This document shows, piece by piece, positions 26,868-36,230 of a stretch of DNA of 64,000 nucleotides. The stretch covers positions 59,858 through 123,857 of the forward strand of contig NZ_CXWE01000013.1 in the NCBI RefSeq assembly GCF_001404515.1. Reading direction: 5' to 3'. The first letter of the stretch is position 1. Each line of letters opens with the position of its first letter. The notes beneath the pieces were generated by a model. That model saw only the letters and a program-made list of their open reading frames with translations. It was not told the DNA's origin and did no database searches. This stretch comes from Roseibium album (GTDB taxonomy: Bacteria > Pseudomonadota > Alphaproteobacteria > Rhizobiales > Stappiaceae). Position numbers and translations under genes: made by a program.

Positions 26868-28345
26868 GCTGCTCCGCTCACCTGCTTGAAGGACGCCTGC
26901 AAAACATTCTCCTCCGTGATGTCGCTGCCGGTGAGCGTTTCACTGACGATCCCGTCCCTGAAAACATAGACACGGTCACAGTAGTCCAGCTCTTCCATTT
27001 CGGTTGTGTACCAAAGGAACGTCCGTCCCTGTGACGCTTCCTGCCGGATGATGGTGTAGACCTCGTTCTTTGTGCCGACGTCGACGCCACGCATCGGGTC
27101 GTCCATCAGCACGATTTCGGCAGCCGATCCAAGCGCCCGGGCAAACAGCACCTTTTGCTGGTTTCCACCCGACAAGGACAGGATCGGCGCTTCCACGTCA
27201 GGTGCGCGAATGCCGATCCGTTCCTTCCAGGCCTCGGCAAGCTCAAGCTCGCGTTCACTTTGAATCAGCATGCCGGACCGCATCCTCCCAAGTGAGGAAA
27301 TTCCGATATTCTTGCGGATGGACCAGAGCGGCAGGACTCCATCCACCTGCCTGTCTCCGGCAATGAAACAGCATCCCGCGCCCCTGGCTCCCGACGGCAG
27401 AACGCCATGTCCTTCGAATACGGAAAGCAGGGCCTCTGTCTGCCCCTGACCGGCAAGACCCGCAAAACCGACAACTTCACCGGCTTGCGCGCGAATGCTC
27501 TGGTCATCGGGCTGTCCCGATGGACGCATATGGATACGTTCTTCGCCGATCGTTGCACTGTTTTCCTCACCTCGGCGCGGTGCTGCTCCTGCGACCACGG
27601 TACTGCCCATGGCTTCCACCAGGCTGACGCGATCGAAATCCGCGGCGTTTCTGCAGGCGACGACACGACCGTCCTTCATGACTGCAATCCGATCCGAAAC
27701 CTGCAGGATTTCGCCAAGCAGATGGGATATGAGAATAACACTGACACCCTGACCAGTGACCTGGTTCACATAATTGAGAAGCTGGTCAGCAACCCGCGAA
27801 TCCAGCGAGGAAGTTGGCTCATCCAGAATGACAAGGCGAATGTCCGTGTCGGTGACGGTGAAAGCCCGGGCGATCTCGACCATCTGGCGTTTCGAGATCG
27901 AGAGATCCCCGATGACATCTGATGCGGACACACCATGACCGGGGAACACCTGGTCGAGCTGTTTCATGATCAGGAGGCCGGCACGCTTGCGCCACCCGAA
28001 ACCTTTCAGAACGGGATGAATGATCCGCGTGTTCTCGGCAACCGTCAGATTCGGGCACAGCGACAATTCCTGGAAGACACAGCGGACGCCCAGTCTCCCG
28101 GCGTCCTGTACCAGGTAACCCTTGCCGAGGCCGGTGCCTGCAATCGTCAGGCTGCCTTCACTCGCTTCGAGTGTCCCGGCGAGAATATTCATCAAGGTAG
28201 ACTTGCCGGCACCATTGTGGCCGACAAGTCCCAGGCATTCCCCGGCATGGATTTGAAGATCCACGCCGCTCAGGGCCTGTACCGCCCCGAATACCTTCTG
28301 AATTCCCCCAAGAGAGATCAAAGGGCTTGCAGTTTCCGTCGTCAT
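26864..28345 (-). CDS. Ribose-type ABC transporter ATPase (double NBD)
   Basis: A 493-residue RbsA/MglA-type ATPase with two nucleotide-binding domains. The first has Walker A GHNGAGKSTLMN and a degenerate signature SISKRQMVEIARA; the second has no normal P-loop but an intact signature SGGNQQKVLFARA, which is the usual asymmetry of this family. GGAGGAGCA precedes the ATG. It energises sugar uptake with the two permeases that follow and the binding protein upstream. Confidence 0.94.
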   Translation of the reverse strand: MTTETASPLISLGGIQKVFGAVQALSGVDLQIHAGECLGLVGHNGAGKSTLMNILAGTLEASEGSLTIAGTGLGKGYLVQDAGRLGVRCVFQELSLCPNLTVAENTRIIHPVLKGFGWRKRAGLLIMKQLDQVFPGHGVSASDVIGDLSISKRQMVEIARAFTVTDTDIRLVILDEPTSSLDSRVADQLLNYVNQVTGQGVSVILISHLLGEILQVSDRIAVMKDGRVVACRNAADFDRVSLVEAMGSTVVAGAAPRRGEENSATIGEERIHMRPSGQPDDQSIRAQAGEVVGFAGLAGQGQTEALLSVFEGHGVLPSGARGAGCCFIAGDRQVDGVLPLWSIRKNIGISSLGRMRSGMLIQSERELELAEAWKERIGIRAPDVEAPILSLSGGNQQKVLFARALGSAAEIVLMDDPMRGVDVGTKNEVYTIIRQEASQGRTFLWYTTEMEELDYCDRVYVFRDGIVSETLTGSDITEENVLQASFKQVSGAA

Positions 28346-28383
28346 TGCTCCTCCGGAATTCCAACGGACGGCACAGGCGTACT

Positions 28384-29406
28384 TCAGTTCACGCTCTCAA
28401 GATATGCCTTGGCATCATCAAGCGAGTATTCGACGTTGGACACGCCACCGGGTTCCGTGTTGGCCAACCCGTCTTCAAGATCCGCCTGATCGATCTGCAG
28501 GAATGGCACGATCAGATCTTTCGGCACATCCTGTCCGTCCAGGATCTGCTGTGCAACCCAGAAGGCCAATGTCGACACACCCGGCGCGATCGAAACAGAC
28601 ATGGTTTCGTAACCGTTGGCGTCTTTCTGTTCCTTCCACCAGGTGAGTTCATCGTGGCGATTGCCCATGATGATGATCGGTGTCGGTCTTCCCGCAGCTG
28701 CAAATGCCTGGGCTGCACCATAGCCATCACCGCCCTGGGTCACGACGGCAACGATCTCCGGCATGCTCGGCAGAATACCGGCGACTGCCTTCTGGGCAAC
28801 GGTCTGCGTCCATTCTCCGTGAACCGAACCTGCGATCTTGAACTTGTCGTGATTTGCGACGCCAGCCTCGATACCGGAATGAATTTCGTCGTCAACGAAG
28901 ACACCGGCAAGACCCCGGATTTCCAGAAGGTCTCCACCATCGGGCAGGCGCCCGGACAGATAGTCGACCTGAATCTCTCCCATCTTCTTGAAGTTGACCG
29001 CGATGCGCCAGGCGCAAGGTTCCGTCACGACACCGTCGAAGGAGACGACAACGATACCGGCATCGCAAGCTTCCTTGACGGCGCCGTTGAGGGCGGTGGG
29101 TGACGCCGCATTGATAACAATGGCATCATAGCCCTGAAGGATCAGGTTCTGGATTTGCGCCGCCTGTTCCGTGGCCTGGTTTTCAGCCGTCGTGAAGGCA
29201 TCGCCTGCAGCGACAACACCGTCCTTGACCGCCTGGTCCGCGTTCTTGCCCCAGGAATTGAGCATGGCCTGGCGCCAGCTGTTTCCTGCGTAGTTGTTCG
29301 AAAGTGCGATCCGCTTGTCCGCGGTATCGGCAAAAGATGGCTGCATGCCAGCCGTCGTCAGGGCAAGCGCAGCTGTAGCAAATAGAAGTGATTGGCGTAT
29401 TTTCAT
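28384..29406 (-). CDS. Ribose-type ABC transporter substrate-binding protein
   Basis: A 340-residue periplasmic binding protein of the RbsB type with a signal peptide ending near QPSFA. Pattern residues include IALSNNYAGNSWRQAML, LILQGYDAIVINAASP and VVTQGGDGYGAAQAF. GGGAGG stands before the ATG. The gene lies between the SMP-30 lactonase gene and the transporter ATPase, so the ligand may be a sugar whose oxidised lactone is opened by the lactonase. Confidence 0.92.
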   Translation of the reverse strand: MKIRQSLLFATAALALTTAGMQPSFADTADKRIALSNNYAGNSWRQAMLNSWGKNADQAVKDGVVAAGDAFTTAENQATEQAAQIQNLILQGYDAIVINAASPTALNGAVKEACDAGIVVVSFDGVVTEPCAWRIAVNFKKMGEIQVDYLSGRLPDGGDLLEIRGLAGVFVDDEIHSGIEAGVANHDKFKIAGSVHGEWTQTVAQKAVAGILPSMPEIVAVVTQGGDGYGAAQAFAAAGRPTPIIIMGNRHDELTWWKEQKDANGYETMSVSIAPGVSTLAFWVAQQILDGQDVPKDLIVPFLQIDQADLEDGLANTEPGGVSNVEYSLDDAKAYLESVN

Positions 29407-29443
29407 GATTTCCTCCCAGTCATCAGTAACTTACATCGGAGTT

Positions 29444-30361
29444 TCAGAGAGCCTTTCTCCTGGTTAAACCTCTTACGCCGACGTAAATGGCGTAAAGCGA
29501 AGTCGTTGCGGTAATGAAAAGGCGATTGTTCCTGGACCCGCCGAATGTCAGGTTGGAAACGGCTTCGGGCACTGCAACCCGGCCCAGATAGTCTCCATCG
29601 GGCGAAAAGACCTGAACACCGTTGCCCGAGCTTGACCAGATGTTGCCGAATTCGTCGAGCCTGAAGCCATCGGGGACACCGGGCGAAATCTCCGCGAACA
29701 CCTTTTCTTTTTCCGGGTGTCCGGTTGCGTCCAGGTCGAATGCCATGATGTGATGGGGCCCGCCGGTCTGATGAGACACGCCGGTGTCGGAGACATAGAG
29801 TCTTCGTTCGTCCGACGAAAATGCAAGCCCGTTCGGCTTGACCATGCTGCGAACGACCGCTTCGACTTCGCCAGTCTCCGGCTGGAGCCTGTAAACATAG
29901 CACCCATCCTGCTCCGGCTCGGCGCGCTCGCCTTCATAATCCGTCAGGATGCCGTAGGTGGGGTCGGTGAACCAGATCGACCCATCCGATTTCACGACAA
30001 CATCGTTCGGCGAGTTCAGCCTTTTGCCGTCAAAATGAGTTGCCAGAACCGTTCGAGATCCGTCGTGCTCCCGGCGCGTGACCGCCCGCGCCTGATGTTC
30101 GCAACTGACCAGACGGCCTTCCCTGTCAATCGTGTTTCCGTTTGCAAAGTTGGAAACATTTTCGAAAGTACGTGTTCCAAGACCTTCAACCCACTGCAGG
30201 ATGCGGTTGTTGGGTATGTCCGACCAGACCACACAATCTGCCCCGGCCATGTAAGCCGGTCCTTCCGCCCAGAGGCAGGCGTCGAAAAGGCGTTCAAGGC
30301 GGCAAATGGGAATGACGAGATCCCGCATCCGGTCGCACGCAATTTCGATCCCCTCATGCAA
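29444..30361 (-). CDS. SMP-30/gluconolactonase/LRE-like protein
   Basis: A 305-residue six-bladed propeller of the SMP-30 family. The metal ligands are visible as Glu in LWAEGPAYM, Asn in SPNDVVVKSDGSIWFTDPTY and Asp in LYVSDTGVSH. Family members hydrolyse sugar lactones. It is the first gene of the ribose-type transporter operon. The TTG at 30361 has GGGAG ten bases upstream; ATG at 30328 is the alternative. The sugar-acid product then presumably enters central metabolism through genes elsewhere. Confidence 0.88.
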   Translation of the reverse strand: MHEGIEIACDRMRDLVIPICRLERLFDACLWAEGPAYMAGADCVVWSDIPNNRILQWVEGLGTRTFENVSNFANGNTIDREGRLVSCEHQARAVTRREHDGSRTVLATHFDGKRLNSPNDVVVKSDGSIWFTDPTYGILTDYEGERAEPEQDGCYVYRLQPETGEVEAVVRSMVKPNGLAFSSDERRLYVSDTGVSHQTGGPHHIMAFDLDATGHPEKEKVFAEISPGVPDGFRLDEFGNIWSSSGNGVQVFSPDGDYLGRVAVPEAVSNLTFGGSRNNRLFITATTSLYAIYVGVRGLTRRKAL

Positions 30362-30567
30362 TGGCCAATCGCTCCCTCTTCAACCCCGGTTTCAAGAACC
30401 TGATCCGGAGCCAATTCGTTTCCTGTCCGAAGAGCTTTCCATGCGGCTCGCAGAATGTATGCTGTAGTTTCGACAAGAGTCTTGCGGGAACCCGCATCAT
30501 TGATTGCAGGTTTCAACGGCGACTTGGCGGGAATGGCGCGGGAGATACGAACCGGAGACCGGTATCC

Positions 30568-31866
30568 TTGACTGACGAAAGCACAAAAACCGGAGCAAGT
30601 GCCATTAGCGCCGAAGCCATGCTGCAGCGGTTTCTGCTGATCTCGAGAGCAGTGGCCGGACAACTGGACTTTCAGTCCCTGATCCAGAAGGTTTCCGAGG
30701 AAGTCGGTTTCTTTCTTCCGCATGACCATATCGATGTGTGCATCCTGACGGGTGAGAGGGACATGCATGTTGCCTACGAAGCCCGACTACACACGGGTTG
30801 GGGCGAAGCACCGGAACCCGTGCCGGTCTCCTTCAGCCCTATCCGCAGCATCCTGCGGGGAGAGGAAGAATTCATTCTGACGGCTGATGCCCAACTTGAC
30901 GAACGCTTTCATTTCGACGGCGCCTTCAGCGATCCCATCTTCGATGCCCGCCTGCGCAGCCGGTTGCATGTCCCGCTCCAGGTGGAAGGCAAGGTGATCG
31001 GAGCGCTTTCCTATTCCTGTCACGCCCGCGGCATCTACGAGGACAGCCATGTGACGATTGCCCAGTATGTCGCGGACCTTCTGTCATCGTATATCCACGC
31101 CTTGAACCAGGGAGAGCGTGCCCGCAAGGCCGCCATTCGGCAGGCGGAAATTCACGCTCATGCCGAGGGCCTGAGGGCTGGCGCGCTGCGTCTGACCGAA
31201 GCGCTGGAGCAGGAACGCCAACGGATCGGCATGGATCTGCACGACCAGACGCTGGCCGACCTGACGCGCCTCAATCACGAATTGCGCCGATTGCGGCAGT
31301 CACCAAAAATTCCCGGCGAGGCCCTGAACTCCCTGACCGACCGTCTTGAAGGATGCCTTCAGGAACTCAGAAGCATCATCGAGGATGCGCGGCCGAGCGT
31401 TCTGAAACTGTTCGGCTTCGAAGAAGGCATCGAGGCGCTGCTCGAAAGGGCGATCGCCTCTCAAGCGCGCCCGATTACCGTGAAGTTCTCGGACGAAACA
31501 GACGGGACCGGCAACTCTCTTCAGGAAACGCTGCAGATCGCGCTCTTTCGAATAACCCAGGAAGCGGTCAACAACGCCATCAAGCACGCCGACGCATCCA
31601 GGATCAGCGTCTGTCTGTCACAGGCTGACGGGTACCTCTGTCTCTCGATCACCGACAATGGCCTTGGTCTGGTGAGCGATGATACCGATCATCTGGGCGG
31701 CATCGAGAATATGCGGACGCGCGCCACATTAATATCTGCGGAATTCAGCATCGAACCGGCAGAGAAATCATCGGGAACGTGCGTGCGCGTAATGATGCCA
31801 GTCACCAATCTCACAAAATGCCCCATCACCGAACCAGAACGAAACAATGCGTATCTTGATAGTTGA
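30568..31866 (+). CDS. GAF-domain sensor histidine kinase (NarX/DesK-type)
   Basis: A 432-residue cytoplasmic kinase. An N-terminal GAF domain (about residues 20-190) is followed by a coiled linker, the HisKA_3 dimerisation segment with RQRIGMDLHDQTLADL (phospho-acceptor His) and an ATPase domain with TQEAVNNAIKHADAS, ITDNGLGL and GGIENMRTRA. There are no membrane segments. I start it at TTG 30568, which has GGAG ten bases before it; the frame is open further upstream and ATG 30619 is another option. The partner response regulator overlaps its 3' end by 20 bases. Confidence 0.88.
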   Translation: MTDESTKTGASAISAEAMLQRFLLISRAVAGQLDFQSLIQKVSEEVGFFLPHDHIDVCILTGERDMHVAYEARLHTGWGEAPEPVPVSFSPIRSILRGEEEFILTADAQLDERFHFDGAFSDPIFDARLRSRLHVPLQVEGKVIGALSYSCHARGIYEDSHVTIAQYVADLLSSYIHALNQGERARKAAIRQAEIHAHAEGLRAGALRLTEALEQERQRIGMDLHDQTLADLTRLNHELRRLRQSPKIPGEALNSLTDRLEGCLQELRSIIEDARPSVLKLFGFEEGIEALLERAIASQARPITVKFSDETDGTGNSLQETLQIALFRITQEAVNNAIKHADASRISVCLSQADGYLCLSITDNGLGLVSDDTDHLGGIENMRTRATLISAEFSIEPAEKSSGTCVRVMMPVTNLTKCPITEPERNNAYLDS

Positions 31867-32575
31867 GGACGACGTCCTTCACCGTTCCTTTTTGCGTGAA
31901 GTCGTCGAACGGGAACTGCCCGACGTAACCGATCTCAAGGAAGCCCGGAATGGCGATGAAGGTATCGCACTTGCAATCGAACATCGCCCGGATGCGATCG
32001 TCATGGATCTGCAAATGCCGAACCGGACCGGCGTCGAGGCAGCCCGGGCGATCTGGCGACAGGAGCCCGAAACGCGCATTCTGTTCTGGTCGAACTACGC
32101 AGATGAGGCATATGTACGGGGGATTTCGCGGATTGTGCCACCGGGCGCGTCATACGGTTACATCCTGAAATCGGCTTCCGAAGATCGTCTGAAACTTGCC
32201 ATGCAGGGCGTGTTCGTCGAAGAACAATGTATCATCGACAGAACCGTTCGAGGTGTCCAGCAACGGGCAGACGACCGCCTGCAGGGGCTCACGGATTCCG
32301 AGTATGAAGTCCTGATCGACATCGCTCTGGGCCTGACCGACAGGGCGATATCCCGGAGGCGGGGAATTTCCCTGCGCAGCGTGCAAAGCCGGTTGCAGTC
32401 GCTCTACGAAAAACTTGGTGTCGATCAGGAAACGGACCGTGATCCGGATGGAGCCGCAATTTACAACAGCCGTTCACGGGCCGTCAGCATCGCCTTCTTG
32501 AGACGCCTGGTGAATGGAAAGGCTATCGAGGCCGCGGAACTTGACTACCAGGCGTGGGCGGGCTCGACAGGCTGA
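31847..32575 (+). CDS. NarL/LuxR-type response regulator
   Basis: A 242-residue response regulator. The receiver has IVEDD, the phospho-acceptor in IVMDLQMPNRTG and Lys in YILKSAS. The C-terminal output domain resembles LuxR helix-turn-helix (LTDSEYEVLIDIALGLTDRA, then RRGISLRSVQSRLQSLYEKL), but a 40-residue tail follows that is not normal for NarL proteins. It overlaps the kinase gene by 20 bases, so they are coupled. The target may be the divergent SMP-30/transporter operon, judging from position only. Confidence 0.88.
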   Translation: MRILIVEDDVLHRSFLREVVERELPDVTDLKEARNGDEGIALAIEHRPDAIVMDLQMPNRTGVEAARAIWRQEPETRILFWSNYADEAYVRGISRIVPPGASYGYILKSASEDRLKLAMQGVFVEEQCIIDRTVRGVQQRADDRLQGLTDSEYEVLIDIALGLTDRAISRRRGISLRSVQSRLQSLYEKLGVDQETDRDPDGAAIYNSRSRAVSIAFLRRLVNGKAIEAAELDYQAWAGSTG

Positions 32576-32650
32576 GAAGACCCTCACAAGAAAATTTGAC
32601 GGGATCAGGTCGACCGTTTTCCAGGACGTTTGCGCATACGCCGTGTGACG

Positions 32651-33775
32651 CTAGTTGAGTGGATCCGCCACCGCGTATTTCGCAAGCTTTTCCGGATCTA
32701 CCCTGACCCCGAGGCCTGCCCCTTCGGGAACATGCACCCGGCCGTTTCTGACCGGGAAAGGTTCTGTCAGAATGTCGTCCTGTGCGTAGTAGGTCGACAT
32801 GTAGAATTCGCATTGCAGTATCAGGTCCGGCACCGCCGCCATCAGGTGTGTTCCGGCGGCATGGGCAAGACCGGTCTCGAACATGCAACCGCCATAGACC
32901 TCGATCCCTGCTGCACGCGCAATGGCTGCGACTTCGAGAGCCCTGCGGATGCCGCCAGACTTCATGATCTTGAGCGAGAAGATGTCGGCCATCCGGATGT
33001 TGGCCGCATAGAGCGCACCCCGCGGATCGAAAACGCTTTCGTCGGCCATGATCGGCGCATCGATCACGTGGGTTATATGCGCCATCACCTCACGCTCGTG
33101 CATCTTGACCGGCTGTTCGACGAAGGTCGGGCGGAAAACTTCCAGATCGCGCACGCGTCTGACGGCATCATAGGCCGCTAGGCCCTGATTGTAGTCGATA
33201 CGAATATCGGCTTCCTCGCCGTAGATCTCCCGCATTTTCTCAAGCCGCATGAGATCGAAGCGATGGTCGGCGAAACCTGTCTTGAACTTGAAGATCCGGA
33301 CCCCGTCCGCCCACATCGCGGCAACGTCTTCCAGATCCTTGTCAAAGTCCGGATTGGCAATGGAAAAGCTCATGCCCATGTCATCGCGCATCCTGCCGCC
33401 GACGAGTTCGCAGACCGAAAGACCCGCAATCTGTCCGGTGATGTCGAGCAGCGCCATTTCGAGCGCAGCCTTGGCTTCCGGATGCCCGACAACGATCTTG
33501 TCGGCCATGGACATGTGCTTTTCAACCTGAACAGGATCGCGGCCGATCAGATGAGGCCGCAGATGAACATGCAAAGCTGCAGCGCAACCTTCCGCCGTGC
33601 CGGTGAAAACCGGCCAAGGCGACGCTTCGCCCCAACCGGTGATGCCGGTGTCGGTGGTCATTTCCAGGATCGCAACGTGAATGCCGGCAACATCACCACT
33701 GCCATGCGAATGGACGGCCTTGGCTGGAATGTTGATCCGGTGAACCCGGATTTGTTCGATTTTGTGGTCGCTCAC
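32651..33775 (-). CDS. Enolase-superfamily enzyme (mandelate racemase/muconate lactonizing type)
   Basis: A 374-residue enzyme with the MLE-subgroup layout: KxK in FKFKTG, metal ligands in RIDYNQG, VEQP and ADES, and the opposite Lys in SLKIMKSGG. These positions allow racemisation, cycloisomerisation or dehydration. The GTG start at 33775 has GGAG before it; an upstream in-frame extension is not supported. The surrounding TRAP transporter and DadA-like oxidase suggest an amino-acid-like or betaine-like substrate; hydroxyproline-type enzymes of this family are one possibility, not proven. Confidence 0.88.
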   Translation of the reverse strand: MSDHKIEQIRVHRINIPAKAVHSHGSGDVAGIHVAILEMTTDTGITGWGEASPWPVFTGTAEGCAAALHVHLRPHLIGRDPVQVEKHMSMADKIVVGHPEAKAALEMALLDITGQIAGLSVCELVGGRMRDDMGMSFSIANPDFDKDLEDVAAMWADGVRIFKFKTGFADHRFDLMRLEKMREIYGEEADIRIDYNQGLAAYDAVRRVRDLEVFRPTFVEQPVKMHEREVMAHITHVIDAPIMADESVFDPRGALYAANIRMADIFSLKIMKSGGIRRALEVAAIARAAGIEVYGGCMFETGLAHAAGTHLMAAVPDLILQCEFYMSTYYAQDDILTEPFPVRNGRVHVPEGAGLGVRVDPEKLAKYAVADPLN

Positions 33776-33818
33776 GCGAAACTCCGAGCAGATTGGGAAG
33801 TGATCCGTGGGAACAGGG

Positions 33819-34253
33819 TTATTCAGGCCGGACAACCAGCACACAACATGATGCAAAGCGCGACACTCTCGCGGCATTCGGCCCGATGAACAGGTCCTTG
33901 ACCGTCGGGCGACTTGCACCGATGACGATGAAACGTGCAGACAGTTCATCCGCATGCTCGATCAGTTTCTCATAGACGACACCACGCAGGACTTCCGTGG
34001 TGCATGAAATACCGTTCCAGTCGAACTCACCCGCATAGGCCTCAAGGTCCTTGCGCGCGTCAACTTCGACCTGATTGCGCATGTCCTCGGGAATGTAGGC
34101 CTGCACATACGTGTTCTGCTGGTCCGGTATCACAAAGACAAGCTCGACGGCGGCCTCATGGCTCTGTGCCAGCATGATCGCCTCGCGGACCACACAGGCA
34201 TCCGCCTCCCTGTGGTGCAAATCGACGGCTGCGATGATCTTGACCGTTGCCAT
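33819..34253 (-). CDS. Universal stress protein family (UspA-like)
   Basis: A 144-residue single UspA domain (MATVKIIAAVDL at the start, SARFIVIGASRPTV near residue 110). The ATP-binding loop G-x2-G-x9-G(S/T) is not intact: GPNAARV stands where GS is usual, so ATP binding is doubtful. It lies inside the TRAP operon directly after DctM; Usp genes are known next to TRAP transporters (TeaD in the ectoine system regulates transport). AGAGGA precedes the ATG. Confidence 0.85.
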   Translation of the reverse strand: MATVKIIAAVDLHHREADACVVREAIMLAQSHEAAVELVFVIPDQQNTYVQAYIPEDMRNQVEVDARKDLEAYAGEFDWNGISCTTEVLRGVVYEKLIEHADELSARFIVIGASRPTVKDLFIGPNAARVSRFASCCVLVVRPE

Positions 34254-34286
34254 GGCGTAATCCTCTTGAAGGGTATTCCTGTAGGG

Positions 34287-34315
34287 GCCGGAGGCGGCGC
34301 TCGACCGCCTCCGGC
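34287..34315 (-). other. Strong hairpin between DctM and stress protein genes
   Basis: GCCGGAGGCGG and CCGCCTCCGGC form a perfect 11-bp stem with a 7-base loop. In the minus direction no U-run follows, so it is probably an mRNA-processing or attenuating element inside the operon. Confidence 0.5.
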
Positions 34316-34320
34316 AATTG

Positions 34321-35631
34321 TCATCCTCGAGGCCCGCGCATGTTTTCCGGCAGGAAGGTGGCCAACTCGGGGAAGAAAATCATCACGAAGACCATGAGCA
34401 CCATGATCAGAAACAGAGGGATTGCTGTCTTGGCGATGTAGCCCATTTCGTGATGGGTGATTCCCTGCATGACGAACAGGTTAAAACCGATCGGTGGCGT
34501 GATCTGCGCCATTTCGACCACGATCACGATGAAGATCCCGAACCAGATCAGGTCGATCCCCGCGCCAAGAACCATTTCCTGAACGATCGCCATGGTCAGC
34601 ACGACCGACGAAATCCCGTCGAGAAACATGCCAAGCAGGATGTAGAACAGCATGAGCGCCATCAGCAGCGAGAATTGTGAGAGTTGCAGGCTCTCGATGA
34701 ATTCCGCCAGTGCACGCGGCAATCCCGTGAACCCCATCGCCAGCGTCAGGGCAGTCGCCCCCATCAGGATCAGCGCAATCATTGCCGACGTTCTGGTTGC
34801 TCCGAGCAAGCTTTCGATAAAGGTTTGCCTGGTGAGCGATCCTTGAACTGCCGCCAGGATGAATGCCCCGATCACGCCGATGGAGGCCGCTTCGGTCGCC
34901 GTTGCCCACCCCCCGTACATGGACCCGATGACAACAAGGATAAGCAGGATGATCGGGATCAGAAACCGGCTTTCGCGCAGTTTCTCGGAAAAACTCATGC
35001 GATTGGCAATCTTCGGCACTTCACCCGGCCGGAGAAAAGACCAGCCGGCAACATAGGCCATGAACATGCCCGCAAGCACGATGCCCGGCAGAATACCGGC
35101 CATGAACAGCTTTGAGATCGACTGCTCAACGGCAACACCATAGACAATTAGCGTCAGCGACGGAGGAATCATGAGGCCAAGCGTCGCGGCACCGGTCAAC
35201 GTTCCGATCGTCATGTACTCGGGATAGCCGCGCTTCCTGAGTTCGGGGATCGACATCTTGCCGACGGTAGTCAAGGTGGCGGCTGACGAACCGGACACTG
35301 CCGCGAAAATCGTACAGCCGACGATATTGACATGGACAAGACCACCCGGGAGGCGCTGCATCCACGGACTGAGGCCACGGAACATGTCCTGCGATAATCG
35401 ACTTCGGAACAGGATCTCGCCCATCCAGATGAAAAGCGGCAGGGCGGTCAGGGTCCAACTGGACGAACCGGTCCAGATCCGCGTCAACATCGCATCGCCT
35501 GCCGGGCGCGAGGTGAACATTTCAAGCCCAAGATAGGCAACGCCGAAAAGCGCAAGCCCAACCCACACGCCAGTCCCGAGAAGCAGGAACAGAACGAACA
35601 GGAATATGAGAACGAGGTAGATCTCTTCCAC
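34321..35631 (-). CDS. dctM: TRAP transporter large permease (DctM)
   Basis: A 436-residue, strongly hydrophobic protein with about twelve membrane helices and the family stretches GSSAATLTTVGKMSIPELRK, GTLTGAATLGLMIPPSL and IPIILLILVVIGSMYGGWAT. It transports the substrate delivered by DctP, driven by a sodium or proton gradient. The GTG start at 35631 lies three bases beyond the DctQ stop, with GGGGG eight bases before it. Confidence 0.93.
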   Translation of the reverse strand: MEEIYLVLIFLFVLFLLLGTGVWVGLALFGVAYLGLEMFTSRPAGDAMLTRIWTGSSSWTLTALPLFIWMGEILFRSRLSQDMFRGLSPWMQRLPGGLVHVNIVGCTIFAAVSGSSAATLTTVGKMSIPELRKRGYPEYMTIGTLTGAATLGLMIPPSLTLIVYGVAVEQSISKLFMAGILPGIVLAGMFMAYVAGWSFLRPGEVPKIANRMSFSEKLRESRFLIPIILLILVVIGSMYGGWATATEAASIGVIGAFILAAVQGSLTRQTFIESLLGATRTSAMIALILMGATALTLAMGFTGLPRALAEFIESLQLSQFSLLMALMLFYILLGMFLDGISSVVLTMAIVQEMVLGAGIDLIWFGIFIVIVVEMAQITPPIGFNLFVMQGITHHEMGYIAKTAIPLFLIMVLMVFVMIFFPELATFLPENMRGPRG

Positions 35632-35634
35632 GTG

Positions 35635-36162
35635 TTAATCCCCCTGCGGCTTCGAGCCGGGGGCATGGATATTGTCCCGACCGGTAAACAGCGTTGTCAC
35701 GAGATTGTCGAATGCGCAGACTGCTAGAAGCACCGTTCCGATGGCCATGGACATCTGCGGTATCCAGATCGGCCAGGCATCGTGCCCCTGGCTGATTTCA
35801 TTGAAGCGGTAGCTTTCATACGTGAACTTGATGGCATAGTGCGCGAACAGATAGGTCAGGTAGCTTGCAATAGCCCAGCACCAGATCTCGCCGTATTTGC
35901 GGTAGCGCCCCAACGCCGTCAGCAGCAGGCTGACGCGAATGTGGCTGCCGCTGTTCAGCGCGTAAGGCAAGGCAAGGAAGGATGCCGCCGCCATACAGTA
36001 GCCGGTAAAATCGGGCGCGCCGGTAATGATCCCGCCACCCCATCTTGCAACCATTTGCGAGGCCACAAAAAAGAGGATCAGAATCAGGAAAACTGCCCCC
36101 AGATATCCAGCGAATTTGTAAAGCGCATCAAGACTGGTGCGCAAAAGCTTGAAAATAGCCAC
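35635..36162 (-). CDS. dctQ: TRAP transporter small permease (DctQ)
   Basis: A 175-residue protein with four hydrophobic segments, including YLGAVFLILILFFVASQMVA and the family motif region SGSHIRVSLLLTAL. It is the small membrane partner of DctM. A GTG at 36162 with GGGGGAC upstream is the start. It sits between DctP and DctM in the usual P-Q-M order. Confidence 0.9.
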   Translation of the reverse strand: MAIFKLLRTSLDALYKFAGYLGAVFLILILFFVASQMVARWGGGIITGAPDFTGYCMAAASFLALPYALNSGSHIRVSLLLTALGRYRKYGEIWCWAIASYLTYLFAHYAIKFTYESYRFNEISQGHDAWPIWIPQMSMAIGTVLLAVCAFDNLVTTLFTGRDNIHAPGSKPQGD

Positions 36163-36187
36163 CGCCGTCCCCCTTCAAAAGCATATG

Positions 36188-36210
36188 TGCCCGGCGGAAG
36201 CCGCCGGGCA
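36188..36210 (-). other. Perfect hairpin between DctP and DctQ genes
   Basis: TGCCCGGCGG and CCGCCGGGCA pair in a 10-bp stem with a three-base loop (AAG), just after the binding-protein gene. It has no U-run, and sits where a high binding-protein to permease ratio would be set. Confidence 0.6.
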
Positions 36211-36230
36211 GACGTTGTCATGCGGGTAGA

